Shown here one piece after another: positions 27,959 to 35,496 of a stretch of 64,000 nt of DNA. Origin of the DNA: Verrucomicrobiales bacterium (GTDB taxonomy: Bacteria; Verrucomicrobiota; Verrucomicrobiae; Limisphaerales; UBA1100). The stretch is from positions 1-64,000 of the forward strand of contig PBLV01000056.1 in NCBI GenBank assembly GCA_002721895.1, read 5' to 3'. The notes beneath the pieces were generated by a model. That model saw only the letters and a program-made list of their open reading frames with translations, was not told the DNA's origin and ran no database searches. The position numbers and the translations under genes were made by a program. Each line of letters begins with the position of its first letter. Within the stretch, counting starts at the first letter, position 1.

Positions 27959-28392
27959 CCAATAGCTTTGCGGATGGCCGCGCAAAGTGCCTTCGGTTCG
28001 TCTGTGCCCAAGCGAATGTGCTTGCCGTTCTTCAACTCGACCTCAACCGCATCCAGCCCGGATACATTGTAAAGCCATCCATGGGGTGTGTACTTGATTC
28101 CAAAGCCGTACCAAAATTTTTTTCGCACAGGATGGGCTCTGGAAATGTCGGGCACCATAAGTGTCTTGCGAAGCAAGCCGGGGCCAAATATCGCGCGCAC
28201 ATGGTTGGTGTCCACCGTGATGTGCAGGTCGTGGAACAGGAAAGCCAGCAGGCCCATGAATCCGAACAGAAACGGGAGAATCCTTTGTGCTTCTTCGCCG
28301 CCAAATGCTAAAAGGAGGGCTGTCGAAATAAAACATCCGCAGCCTATGCCTATCAGCATGGTGTGGCCCGGTTGTCGGTGATCGTAAATCAC
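27955..28392 (-). CDS. Small membrane protein of unknown function
   Basis: 145 residues. Two hydrophobic helices in the first 60 residues (GIGCGCFISTALLLAF and ILPFLFGFMGLLAFLF) are followed by a soluble domain of short strands (HITVDTNHVRAIFGPGLLRKTLMVPDI ... VSGLDAVEVELKNGKHIRLGTDEP). The layout, two TMs then a pleckstrin-like beta domain, resembles bacterial PH-like membrane proteins, but I cannot assign the family. GTG at 28392 overlaps the stop of the upstream TIM-barrel gene (GTGA); an ATG 33 bases later is the alternative start. Its stop overlaps that of the convergent S9 peptidase by four bases. Confidence 0.65.
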   Translation of the reverse strand: MIYDHRQPGHTMLIGIGCGCFISTALLLAFGGEEAQRILPFLFGFMGLLAFLFHDLHITVDTNHVRAIFGPGLLRKTLMVPDISRAHPVRKKFWYGFGIKYTPHGWLYNVSGLDAVEVELKNGKHIRLGTDEPKALCAAIRKAIG

Positions 28393-29279
28393 TCCAGTAA
28401 TGCCCCCAAGTCTTTTAGGGCTTTTGGCACGGCTGAGTAGGGATCCTCGCGCGATTCATATTCCAGGGTGACATAGCCCTGATAGTTCGCTTCGCGCAAA
28501 ATTTTTGTCACGCGCTCAAGATTCGTGGGCTTGGTTGCGCCACCGACACGCAATTCCATCTTGACTTGAACATTGACCGCAAATGGTGCGGCGGCGGTCA
28601 TATCCTTGTAAGGGTCGGCAGTCCGAAAATTTCCCGTGTCCAAATTTACGCCAAACCATGGATGGTTTACCGCCTTTACGAACTGGATGAGGCTCGCGGC
28701 ATCGCCGATGCTGTCGTGATTTTCAATCCCGAGAAAAATCCCCCGTTGCCCAGAATAATCACAGCATTCCCGAAGCGCATCGATGGCCCATTGGTCGGCC
28801 TCTTCACGCGCGACTCCTTTGGGTTCACGTCCGGCAAAAACGCGGATGTGTGGAGCGCCAAGGGCTACGCAGTGGTCGATCCATTTTTTGACATAGGCAA
28901 TTTGGCTGTCCCGTTGCTCGCCTTTTGGCAGGGAAAAATTATTGCCGACCGCTGATCCACTGATGTCCACGCCGCGCAGGAACGCATGGCGGCGAATTTC
29001 CGCAAGATATTTGGGTGTCACATCCGGCCGAAAAAAATAACTCGTCAGCTCTGTTCCATCGCATCCGTGATCGGCGCAGAAGTCAATGAACTGAAACATG
29101 TTCATGGGTTTGCCAGACGGCTGCCGCTTGCCGCCCTTCATAAAGGCGAACTGGTTGCGGAAGGAGTAGGCGGCGAGCGAAAGCCGCAGGCGTGGTTTGC
29201 CGGTGCGTTTGAATGGTGCTCCCAGCGTAGTGCTGGCGGCGGTTGCGGTGGCACTGATCAAGAATTCCCTGCGTCGCAT
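28389..29279 (-). CDS. Tat-exported sugar phosphate isomerase/epimerase-like TIM barrel
   Basis: 296 residues. A Tat signal (MRRREFLISATATAASTTLG) is followed by an AP-endonuclease-2/xylose-isomerase-like TIM barrel: RLSLAAYSFRNQFAF at strand 1, CDGTELTSYFF, IRVFAGREPKGVA, GIFLGIENHDSIGDAASLIQFV, WFGVNLDTGNF and the terminal GYVTLEYESREDP. The acidic and histidine residues in IENHDS, LDTGNF and LEYES are the usual divalent metal ligands. The substrate is unknown; family members act on sugars or inositols, and exported Tat versions are frequent in this phylum. The start at 29279 was chosen because it begins the Tat signal. Confidence 0.88.
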   Translation of the reverse strand: MRRREFLISATATAASTTLGAPFKRTGKPRLRLSLAAYSFRNQFAFMKGGKRQPSGKPMNMFQFIDFCADHGCDGTELTSYFFRPDVTPKYLAEIRRHAFLRGVDISGSAVGNNFSLPKGEQRDSQIAYVKKWIDHCVALGAPHIRVFAGREPKGVAREEADQWAIDALRECCDYSGQRGIFLGIENHDSIGDAASLIQFVKAVNHPWFGVNLDTGNFRTADPYKDMTAAAPFAVNVQVKMELRVGGATKPTNLERVTKILREANYQGYVTLEYESREDPYSAVPKALKDLGALLE

Positions 29280-29326
29280 GGCGACAGTAGAGCACACCCT
29301 TTGATTGCGGTGAAGCGGATTGTCGG

Positions 29327-29749
29327 TTAGCCGCACCCGCAGTCGCCGAATCCATCGCTGCAGAAATCGAAATCGTCCTGACTCGGTGTTCGGCCAATCT
29401 CGAACATTTTTGCCAGATACTGGTGTATCCGGTTTTGGATATCCTGAACCTCCTCCTGTGCCTCCAGAAAATCCGTGGCCACCTTTTGGCTCATGAAACT
29501 TTCGCGTAGTTTTTCAAATTGATCATACTCTTCCTGCTTGATCTCCAGCCCGTACTGCTGTTTCTGTTCCAGCAGGGCACCCTGATCATTGAGTTGGCCG
29601 AAGTCATACTTCAGCTTTTCATCGTTCATGAACGCTTCGATTTTGGCATAAAGCTCCTTGAATTCCTCCTGATTGGCGATGGCATCGCACAGGGCTTCAG
29701 TCTTTTCCTTGATGGGGCCGGCTTGAAGCACGCGGGTTTCGTTTTCCAT
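29327..29749 (-). CDS. YlbF/YmcA family protein with Cys-rich tail
   Basis: 140 residues. The helical core (about residues 10-118) matches the YlbF/YmcA (DUF964) style: IKEKTEALCDAIANQEEFKELYAKIEAF, a central EQKQQYGLEIKQEEYDQFEKLRESF, and FLEAQEEVQDIQNRIHQYLAK. In Bacillus these proteins form a complex affecting RNase Y; that role is not shown here. The last ~16 residues form an unusual acidic, cysteine-containing tail ending FGDCGCG, which could bind a metal. It starts with a good GGGAGA ribosome-binding site and lies 15 nt downstream of frr, so it is probably the last gene of that operon. Confidence 0.8.
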   Translation of the reverse strand: MENETRVLQAGPIKEKTEALCDAIANQEEFKELYAKIEAFMNDEKLKYDFGQLNDQGALLEQKQQYGLEIKQEEYDQFEKLRESFMSQKVATDFLEAQEEVQDIQNRIHQYLAKMFEIGRTPSQDDFDFCSDGFGDCGCG

Positions 29750-29764
29750 GGCAATTCTCCCGCT

Positions 29765-30325
29765 CTAAACGGTCATGATTTCCTTTTCCTTTTGCTCGAC
29801 GTGCTCATCGATCTTCTTGATGTAGTCGTCGGTCAGCTTTTGCACATCCTTTTCACCCTTGCTCAGGTCATCTTCGGTGATGTCGCCGGATTTCTGCTCA
29901 GTCTTCAGGTGCTGCAAGGCGTCGCGGCGCACATGGCGCACCGCTACTCGACCATCTTCAGCCATTTTCTTGACCACTTTGACCAGTTCCTGTCGGCGTT
30001 CCTCACTTAATTCGGGCATGGCCAAGCGGATGATCTTTCCATCCACCTGAGGGGTCACTCCCAAGTTGGCCTTTTGCAGTGCCTTGTCGATAGGGGCCAC
30101 CGTGCTGGCGTCCCAGGGCTGAACAACGAGCAACCGCGTTTCTGGCGTGGTGATGCCGCCGAGTTCTTTTAATCGCATTTGGCTGCCGTAAACCTCCACC
30201 ATCAGGTTTTCCACGAGGGCAGGGGACGCCTTGCCTGTGCGGACGCCGCCAAATTCGTGGGTCACAACCTCCTCGGTCTTCTGCATTTTTTCCTCGGTCT
30301 CAAGCAGAATATCGTCAACTGGCAT
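29765..30325 (-). CDS. frr: Ribosome recycling factor
   Basis: 186 residues, the standard length. It shows the RRF pattern: an N-terminal helix ILLETEEKMQKTEEVVTHEFGGVRTGKASPALVENLMVEVYG, the domain II segment TPETRLLVVQPWD, and the C-terminal helices LSEERRQELVKVVKKMAEDGRVAVRHVRRDA and TEDDLSKGEKDVQKLTDDYIKKIDE. With EF-G it splits post-termination ribosomes. It follows pyrH by 46 nt in the same direction, the classic pyrH-frr order. Confidence 0.97.
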   Translation of the reverse strand: MPVDDILLETEEKMQKTEEVVTHEFGGVRTGKASPALVENLMVEVYGSQMRLKELGGITTPETRLLVVQPWDASTVAPIDKALQKANLGVTPQVDGKIIRLAMPELSEERRQELVKVVKKMAEDGRVAVRHVRRDALQHLKTEQKSGDITEDDLSKGEKDVQKLTDDYIKKIDEHVEQKEKEIMTV

Positions 30326-30371
30326 GCCGCAGTCTAGGCGGGCTGTGGGCCGCGCAAAAGCACAAACTTAA

Positions 30372-31109
<738 letters not shown>

Positions 31110-31144
31110 CTAGCAGCACGCCGGAGTGGCGGTCAAATGAATCA

Positions 31145-31176
31145 CGAAAAAAAGGCCGGGAAGTTGTCCCGGCCTT
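31145..31176 (-). terminator. Rho-independent terminator of rpsB-tsf
   Basis: On the minus strand, a 10-bp perfect stem (AAGGCCGGGA and its complement, 31152-31161 with 31167-31176) with a 5-base loop is followed by a run of seven T (31147-31153 read as A on plus). It sits 22 nt past the tsf stop and 48 nt before the pyrH start. Confidence 0.9.
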
Positions 31177-31197
31177 GCGAAAAGATTTTGGGTCCAC

Positions 31198-32037
31198 CTA
31201 GTCCTCGGCGGTCTCACCAACCTGAAAACGCAGGAAGCGCTTCACCGTGATTTCGTCGCCAACCTCCTTCGCGGTGTTGCCGATGTAATCCTTTAACGCT
31301 AGGTCGCCTTGCTTCACAAAAAGCTGATCCACGAGGCACTTTTCTTGGTAGTATTTTTCAAGCTTGCCCTTGATAATACCCTCGAGTGCCTGCGCCGGCT
31401 TGTCCTTGAATTGCTCAGCGGCAATTTCCTTTTCCTTTTCGATCAGTGCGGGGTCGATTTCGTCGCGTGTGACCGTGATGGGGTCAGCGGCGGCGATCTG
31501 CAGGGTGATGTCCTTTGCCAATGTGCGGAAGGCATTATTCTCAACCGTGTCCTCTTGGCCCACGGCAATCTCCACCAACACGCCAATCTTGGAGCCGTGG
31601 TGAATGTACGCGGTTACGCAGCCGTTGCCATAGACGGTCAGTGTTTCGTGCCGAGCGATCTGGATGTTTTCGCCGATTTCCGCCACGGCCTCAGTACGTT
31701 TGGTTTCCAAATCCGCATTCGGATCAGCCAGCAGGTCCGCGGCAAGGCCGTTGCAGAAGTCCTGAAACTTGTCGTTCTTTGCGACAAAATCCGTCTCGCA
31801 GTTGACCTCCAGCAATACGCCAGTTTTGGCTCCCGCAGCAATGGACTGGGCGATAACGCCTTCCTTGGTGGCCCGCCCCGCCTTCTTGGCGGCAGTGGCA
31901 ATGCCTTTCTTGCGAAGTTCATCGATGGCGGCCTCAATATCGCCATCGGTTTCCACGAGAGCCTTGCGGCAGTTGCCCAGTCCCGCGCCAGTGCGCTGCC
32001 GGAGTTTGCTAATTAATGCTACTGTGATTTCAGCCAT
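31198..32037 (-). CDS. tsf: Elongation factor Ts
   Basis: 279 residues. The N-terminal UBA-like domain reads VALISKLRQRTGAGLGNCRKALVETDGDIEAAIDELRKKGI. Next come the core motif CETDFVAKNDKF, the nucleotide-exchange contacts around it, and a C-terminal KFYQEKCLVDQ-like segment (KYYQEKCLVDQLFVKQ). It exchanges GDP for GTP on EF-Tu. It is followed by a strong terminator and preceded 60 nt upstream by rpsB, the near-universal rpsB-tsf pair. A lysine-rich AKKAGRATKEGVIAQ stretch joins the UBA domain and the core, as usual. Confidence 0.97.
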   Translation of the reverse strand: MAEITVALISKLRQRTGAGLGNCRKALVETDGDIEAAIDELRKKGIATAAKKAGRATKEGVIAQSIAAGAKTGVLLEVNCETDFVAKNDKFQDFCNGLAADLLADPNADLETKRTEAVAEIGENIQIARHETLTVYGNGCVTAYIHHGSKIGVLVEIAVGQEDTVENNAFRTLAKDITLQIAAADPITVTRDEIDPALIEKEKEIAAEQFKDKPAQALEGIIKGKLEKYYQEKCLVDQLFVKQGDLALKDYIGNTAKEVGDEITVKRFLRFQVGETAED

Positions 32038-32097
32038 ATAAAAACAGTGGTTCGGTTGGTTGGTTCTTGGTGTTCAAATGATTACCTTAAGGAAGCT

Positions 32098-32967
32098 TTA
32101 GGCTTCCACGGTGGCGGTTTCACCCGCGGGTTCCGATTCAGACTCTGGGACTGCTTCTGCTGTGTGAGGAGCGTCCTCAGAAGCAGGTTCCGCTGTAGCC
32201 GGTTCATCAGACGTGGCAGCAGGTTCTACTGGCTCGGCCGTGGCTGCCGGTGCCGGCTCGATGGATTTGCCTTGGCGGGTCAAGTGCTCCGCGCGTGCCT
32301 GAGTGGTTGCCTGAGTGATGGTGTTCAGGATGATTTTGATGGAACGAATGGCGTCGTCATTGCCCGCAATGGGATAATCGACAAGATCCGGATCGCAATT
32401 GGTATCCACCAGTGCAACGATGGGGATACGGAGCTTGCGCGTCTCGGCCACGGCATTGTGCTCGCGCTTGAGGTCTACGATGAAAACGGCATCCGGTTTT
32501 TGGTGCATGTCACGCACGCCACCAAGGTTTTTTAGGAGCCGGTTCTTTGCGCGGCGCAGTCGGGCCTGTTCCTGTTTCACGTAGCCCGTGATGGAGCCGT
32601 CCTCCTCCATTTGCTCGATCTTCTTCAACTTGCCGAGTGACTGCTTGACGGTGTTCAGGTTGGTCAATTGGCCGCCCAGCCAGCGGTCCGCCACGTAGGG
32701 CATGCCACAGGCCTCGGCGGTTTCACGTATGGCCTGCTGGGCTTGTTTCTTGGTGCCCACAAAGAGAACCGTGCCGCCATTGCGCAGGGTCTTGCCGAGA
32801 AACTCACAGGCGGCCTCCAACTGTTTGGCCGTTTTCTGGAGGTCTATAAGATGAATACCATTGCGCGCCTCAAAGATGTATTGCTTCATCTTGGGGTTCC
32901 AACGGCGTGTCTGGTGCCCAAAATGGACGCCTGCCTCGAATAATTCCTTGATGCCTATTTCGCTCAT
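32098..32967 (-). CDS. rpsB: Small-subunit ribosomal protein uS2 with acidic C-terminal extension
   Basis: 289 residues. The first ~235 are a normal S2: IKELFEAGVHFGHQTRRWNPKMKQYIF, GTVLFVGTKKQAQQAIRE, DRWLGGQLTN, PDAVFIVDLKREHNAVAETRKLRIPIVALVDTNCDPDLVDYPIAGNDDAIRSI. About 55 extra residues rich in Ala, Pro and Glu follow, a low-complexity acidic tail beyond the typical bacterial S2. The start at 32967 is preferred because AGGAAAA precedes it; the ATG five codons upstream lacks a ribosome-binding site. First gene of the rpsB-tsf transcript, with a leader of up to 194 nt containing hairpins. Confidence 0.96.
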   Translation of the reverse strand: MSEIGIKELFEAGVHFGHQTRRWNPKMKQYIFEARNGIHLIDLQKTAKQLEAACEFLGKTLRNGGTVLFVGTKKQAQQAIRETAEACGMPYVADRWLGGQLTNLNTVKQSLGKLKKIEQMEEDGSITGYVKQEQARLRRAKNRLLKNLGGVRDMHQKPDAVFIVDLKREHNAVAETRKLRIPIVALVDTNCDPDLVDYPIAGNDDAIRSIKIILNTITQATTQARAEHLTRQGKSIEPAPAATAEPVEPAATSDEPATAEPASEDAPHTAEAVPESESEPAGETATVEA

Positions 32968-33003
32968 TTTTCCTAGTTTCAATCCTTGGTCGGGCCAAGG
33001 ACA

Positions 33004-33065
33004 TCCCGCGGAACACGGGATTCATGTTTGGTGTTAATGGGGCCGCCGCACCCACTCAGGTGCGG
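33004..33065 (-). promoter_or_regulatory. Possible structured leader of rpsB
   Basis: The region between mobA and rpsB contains two inverted repeats: a 5-bp stem at 33004-33008 with 33016-33020, and a 7-bp stem CCGCACC/GGTGCGG at 33046-33052 with 33059-33065 (6-base loop). Neither has a T-run, so they are not obvious terminators. Ribosomal protein S2 mRNA leaders are autoregulated in some bacteria; whether this is such an element is inference. Promoter boxes were not identified with confidence. Confidence 0.35.
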
Positions 33066-33161
33066 TTGGTTTAAGGCCGTTCCAATGACCGAGTGCCACT
33101 GGGCACGCGGAAAAAGGGCTGGAAAAATAGCAGGGTTGCCTCTAAACGCAATCCCTAATTT

Positions 33162-33698
33162 ATGCCGGCCAACTGCAAAAGTGGAACTGAAGCCTGCGTG
33201 CTCGCGGGCGGTATGGCCACGCGGATGGGGTGCGAGAAGGGTGGTTTGAATTTTCATGGGAAAACGCTTTTGGAGGTTGCGCGTGAAACGGTGGAGTCGG
33301 CTGGGTTCAAATGCCGGGTGGTTGAGCGCGATGTCGTCCCTCGATGTGGCCCGCTCGGGGGTATTATTACCGCCATGAGGGAAATGCAGGCAAGCCGGAT
33401 TCTGTTTCTATCTTGTGATATGCCATTTGTAACTGCCGGTTTGTTGGCGAGGATGGACGGGGAACAGGCCGACCATGTGTTTGCGGACTCCGGGGGGCGC
33501 GTGGGGTTTCCCTTCGTCATATCGGTGGGCTTGGAGGGGGTGCGCGAAACCATTGAGGCGCAACATGCGACCGGTAATTTTTCAATCCAATCCCTTGCGG
33601 CCGCCCTGTCTGCTGCACGTCTGGCTGTGCCTAAGGAAATGCTTTTTAACATTAACACACCGGCGGATTTGGAGGCTGCCCTCAAAAGGCGCGCTTGA
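33162..33698 (+). CDS. mobA: Molybdenum cofactor guanylyltransferase
   Basis: 178 residues. The N-terminal nucleotide-binding motif ACVLAGGMATRMGCEKGGL (consensus LAGGxSxRMGxxK) is followed by CGPLGGIITAM, the metal-binding LSCDMPFV and the terminal FNINTPADLE. MobA transfers GMP to Mo-molybdopterin to make the bis-MGD cofactor; shorter members of the family can transfer CMP instead (MocA). The C-terminal half is slightly shorter than E. coli MobA. It is divergent from rpsB. It fits with the ModABC-like operon 14 kb away as evidence that the organism uses molybdenum cofactor enzymes, though none is encoded here. Confidence 0.87.
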   Translation: MPANCKSGTEACVLAGGMATRMGCEKGGLNFHGKTLLEVARETVESAGFKCRVVERDVVPRCGPLGGIITAMREMQASRILFLSCDMPFVTAGLLARMDGEQADHVFADSGGRVGFPFVISVGLEGVRETIEAQHATGNFSIQSLAAALSAARLAVPKEMLFNINTPADLEAALKRRA

Positions 33699-33736
33699 TC
33701 TTGCCGAGGCCGACGTTACGCTCGGCTCCTGCCTTG

Positions 33737-35491
33737 ATGAAACTCGTCAGCATAAAATATGTGTGCTTTGCCCTAATTTTTTGGGCAGTGATGGCACCGC
33801 CTTCCAAGGCCGCGCCTGCTCCGCAGGATTTATTGCCCCGAGATACCGTGGCAATGTTCACGGTTCCGGATGCAAAGGTGTTCGGCGGGGAGCTTGCCCG
33901 CAGTCTGCCCGCCCGGTTTTGGGGCGATCCGCACATGGCGGAATTTGCGAGGTCCGTGGAGCGGGGCATGCTTGAAATGTTTTTCAACCCGGGTGAAGGA
34001 CGCAATCCGCTGGGGCTGTTTTCATTTGCTGAGGGGCAAGTTACACTGGGACTGGCGTTGCCGGCTGCTGGAGCCAAGGAGGCTTTTGCCGTGTTACTTT
34101 TGGATGGAGGGAAAAAAGCGGATGCATTGGCCGGTGAACTGGATGCATTGGTGGGGCAGGCCCGTGCTGACGGGATGAGTGTTGGGGAACGGATGATCCG
34201 TGATGTGAAATTCCATCATCTACGCCCAAAGAATCTTCCGGCTGTTCATGTAGGAATGTCCGGCACGCTGTTGATTGCGGGGAATGATCCTGATCGATTG
34301 GAAAAAATCCTTGTACGCCAAGCGGGAGGCAAATCGCCGGCGCTGAATTCACATCCTTCCTTCGCGAAGCGTTTCAAGGCGCAATTTGCCATGGCTCCGG
34401 CCTTTGGCTGGCTGGACACCTTGGCTTTGTTCAAGGAATTGCCGGTGGCAGGGGTTGTGGATGAAGGAGTTAACCCCGGAAATATGATGAAGGCTTCGGG
34501 CCTGAACGAGCTTCGTTCCATTTCATTCTCCATCAGCGGTAACCTGCTTGAAGGTGAACTGTTTTTGGAGGTGCCGGAAAGTAGTCGCCGTGGATTATTC
34601 GCGATCATGACGCCCGATCAGGCCAATGTAGCGCCACCACCTTTTGCCCCTGAAAATCTAGCTTTATTTATGCGCGCGCGGATTGACATGGCAAGGGCTT
34701 GGAAGGCGTTTGAGGGCGTTTTGGTGGAATTATCCCCGGATGCGGGCAAGGCGGTGGATTTCATCGAGAGAGCGGCTCAAGCGGCAGATCCGCAATTCAA
34801 TTTGCGTGATGGATTCATCAAGTCGATGGGGAATGATATCATTCTTCTTGAATGGCCCAGTCGTGCAAACGGTTTGGACAATCCGGATGCATGGCCAGCC
34901 ATTGTGATGGTTGAATCCAAAAAACCGGCAGTGACCTTGAAGGGCATTCGGAATCTGGCGACTATCGTTTCGCCAAAAGGCCCGGAGCGGCGTGGTTTTC
35001 TGGGGCGTTCGATCTACACCTATAAGCTGGGTGATGGACTCGTGGAGCAGGAGGCGCCGGATGCGCCAAGCATTCATTTGACTACTGTGGCAAATTATAT
35101 CGCTGCAGCAAAAAACCGGGACTTGTTGGAAACCTTTTTGCGCGGCCCGGATAATCTGGATTTACGCCCGTTAAGGGATCTCCCCGCATTGAAGGCTGCA
35201 GTTCAAAAAGTGGGGGGATTTGAGTCGGGGTTTCTCTATTACAGCGATGATCGGGATTCGTTCCGTGAGTTGTTTCACGTGCTGCGATCAACCCCGAATC
35301 CGGCGGAGTTGCTTGGGCAATATCTGCCATTGCGGGCCGATGGCAGGCCGCATGACTTGCACTGGATTGATTTCAAGAAACTGCCCGAGTTTGACCGGGT
35401 GAGCGGGTATTTCCCAGTCGTGGTGATTGGGATGATATCGGGCAAGGACGGCTTCTCGATCAAGGGATATTCCTCGGTGAACGCGGAATGA
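33737..35491 (+). CDS. Secreted protein of unknown function (DUF3352-like)
   Basis: 584 residues. A signal peptide (VSIKYVCFALIFWAVMAPPSKA) is followed by LLPRDTVAMFTVPD, a phrase typical of a group of secreted proteins often labelled DUF3352 in this phylum. The rest alternates alpha and beta segments without known catalytic motifs (for example TLLIAGNDPDRLEKIL, DQANVAPPPFAPENLALFMRARIDMARAW, RDSFRELFHVLRSTPNPAELL). The start used is the ATG at 33737, which begins the signal peptide; a TTG 42 bases earlier overlaps the mobA stop. The family label is from memory of pattern and would need a profile search. Convergent with the MMPL gene. Confidence 0.7.
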   Translation: MKLVSIKYVCFALIFWAVMAPPSKAAPAPQDLLPRDTVAMFTVPDAKVFGGELARSLPARFWGDPHMAEFARSVERGMLEMFFNPGEGRNPLGLFSFAEGQVTLGLALPAAGAKEAFAVLLLDGGKKADALAGELDALVGQARADGMSVGERMIRDVKFHHLRPKNLPAVHVGMSGTLLIAGNDPDRLEKILVRQAGGKSPALNSHPSFAKRFKAQFAMAPAFGWLDTLALFKELPVAGVVDEGVNPGNMMKASGLNELRSISFSISGNLLEGELFLEVPESSRRGLFAIMTPDQANVAPPPFAPENLALFMRARIDMARAWKAFEGVLVELSPDAGKAVDFIERAAQAADPQFNLRDGFIKSMGNDIILLEWPSRANGLDNPDAWPAIVMVESKKPAVTLKGIRNLATIVSPKGPERRGFLGRSIYTYKLGDGLVEQEAPDAPSIHLTTVANYIAAAKNRDLLETFLRGPDNLDLRPLRDLPALKAAVQKVGGFESGFLYYSDDRDSFRELFHVLRSTPNPAELLGQYLPLRADGRPHDLHWIDFKKLPEFDRVSGYFPVVVIGMISGKDGFSIKGYSSVNAE

Positions 35492-35496
35492 GCCGG

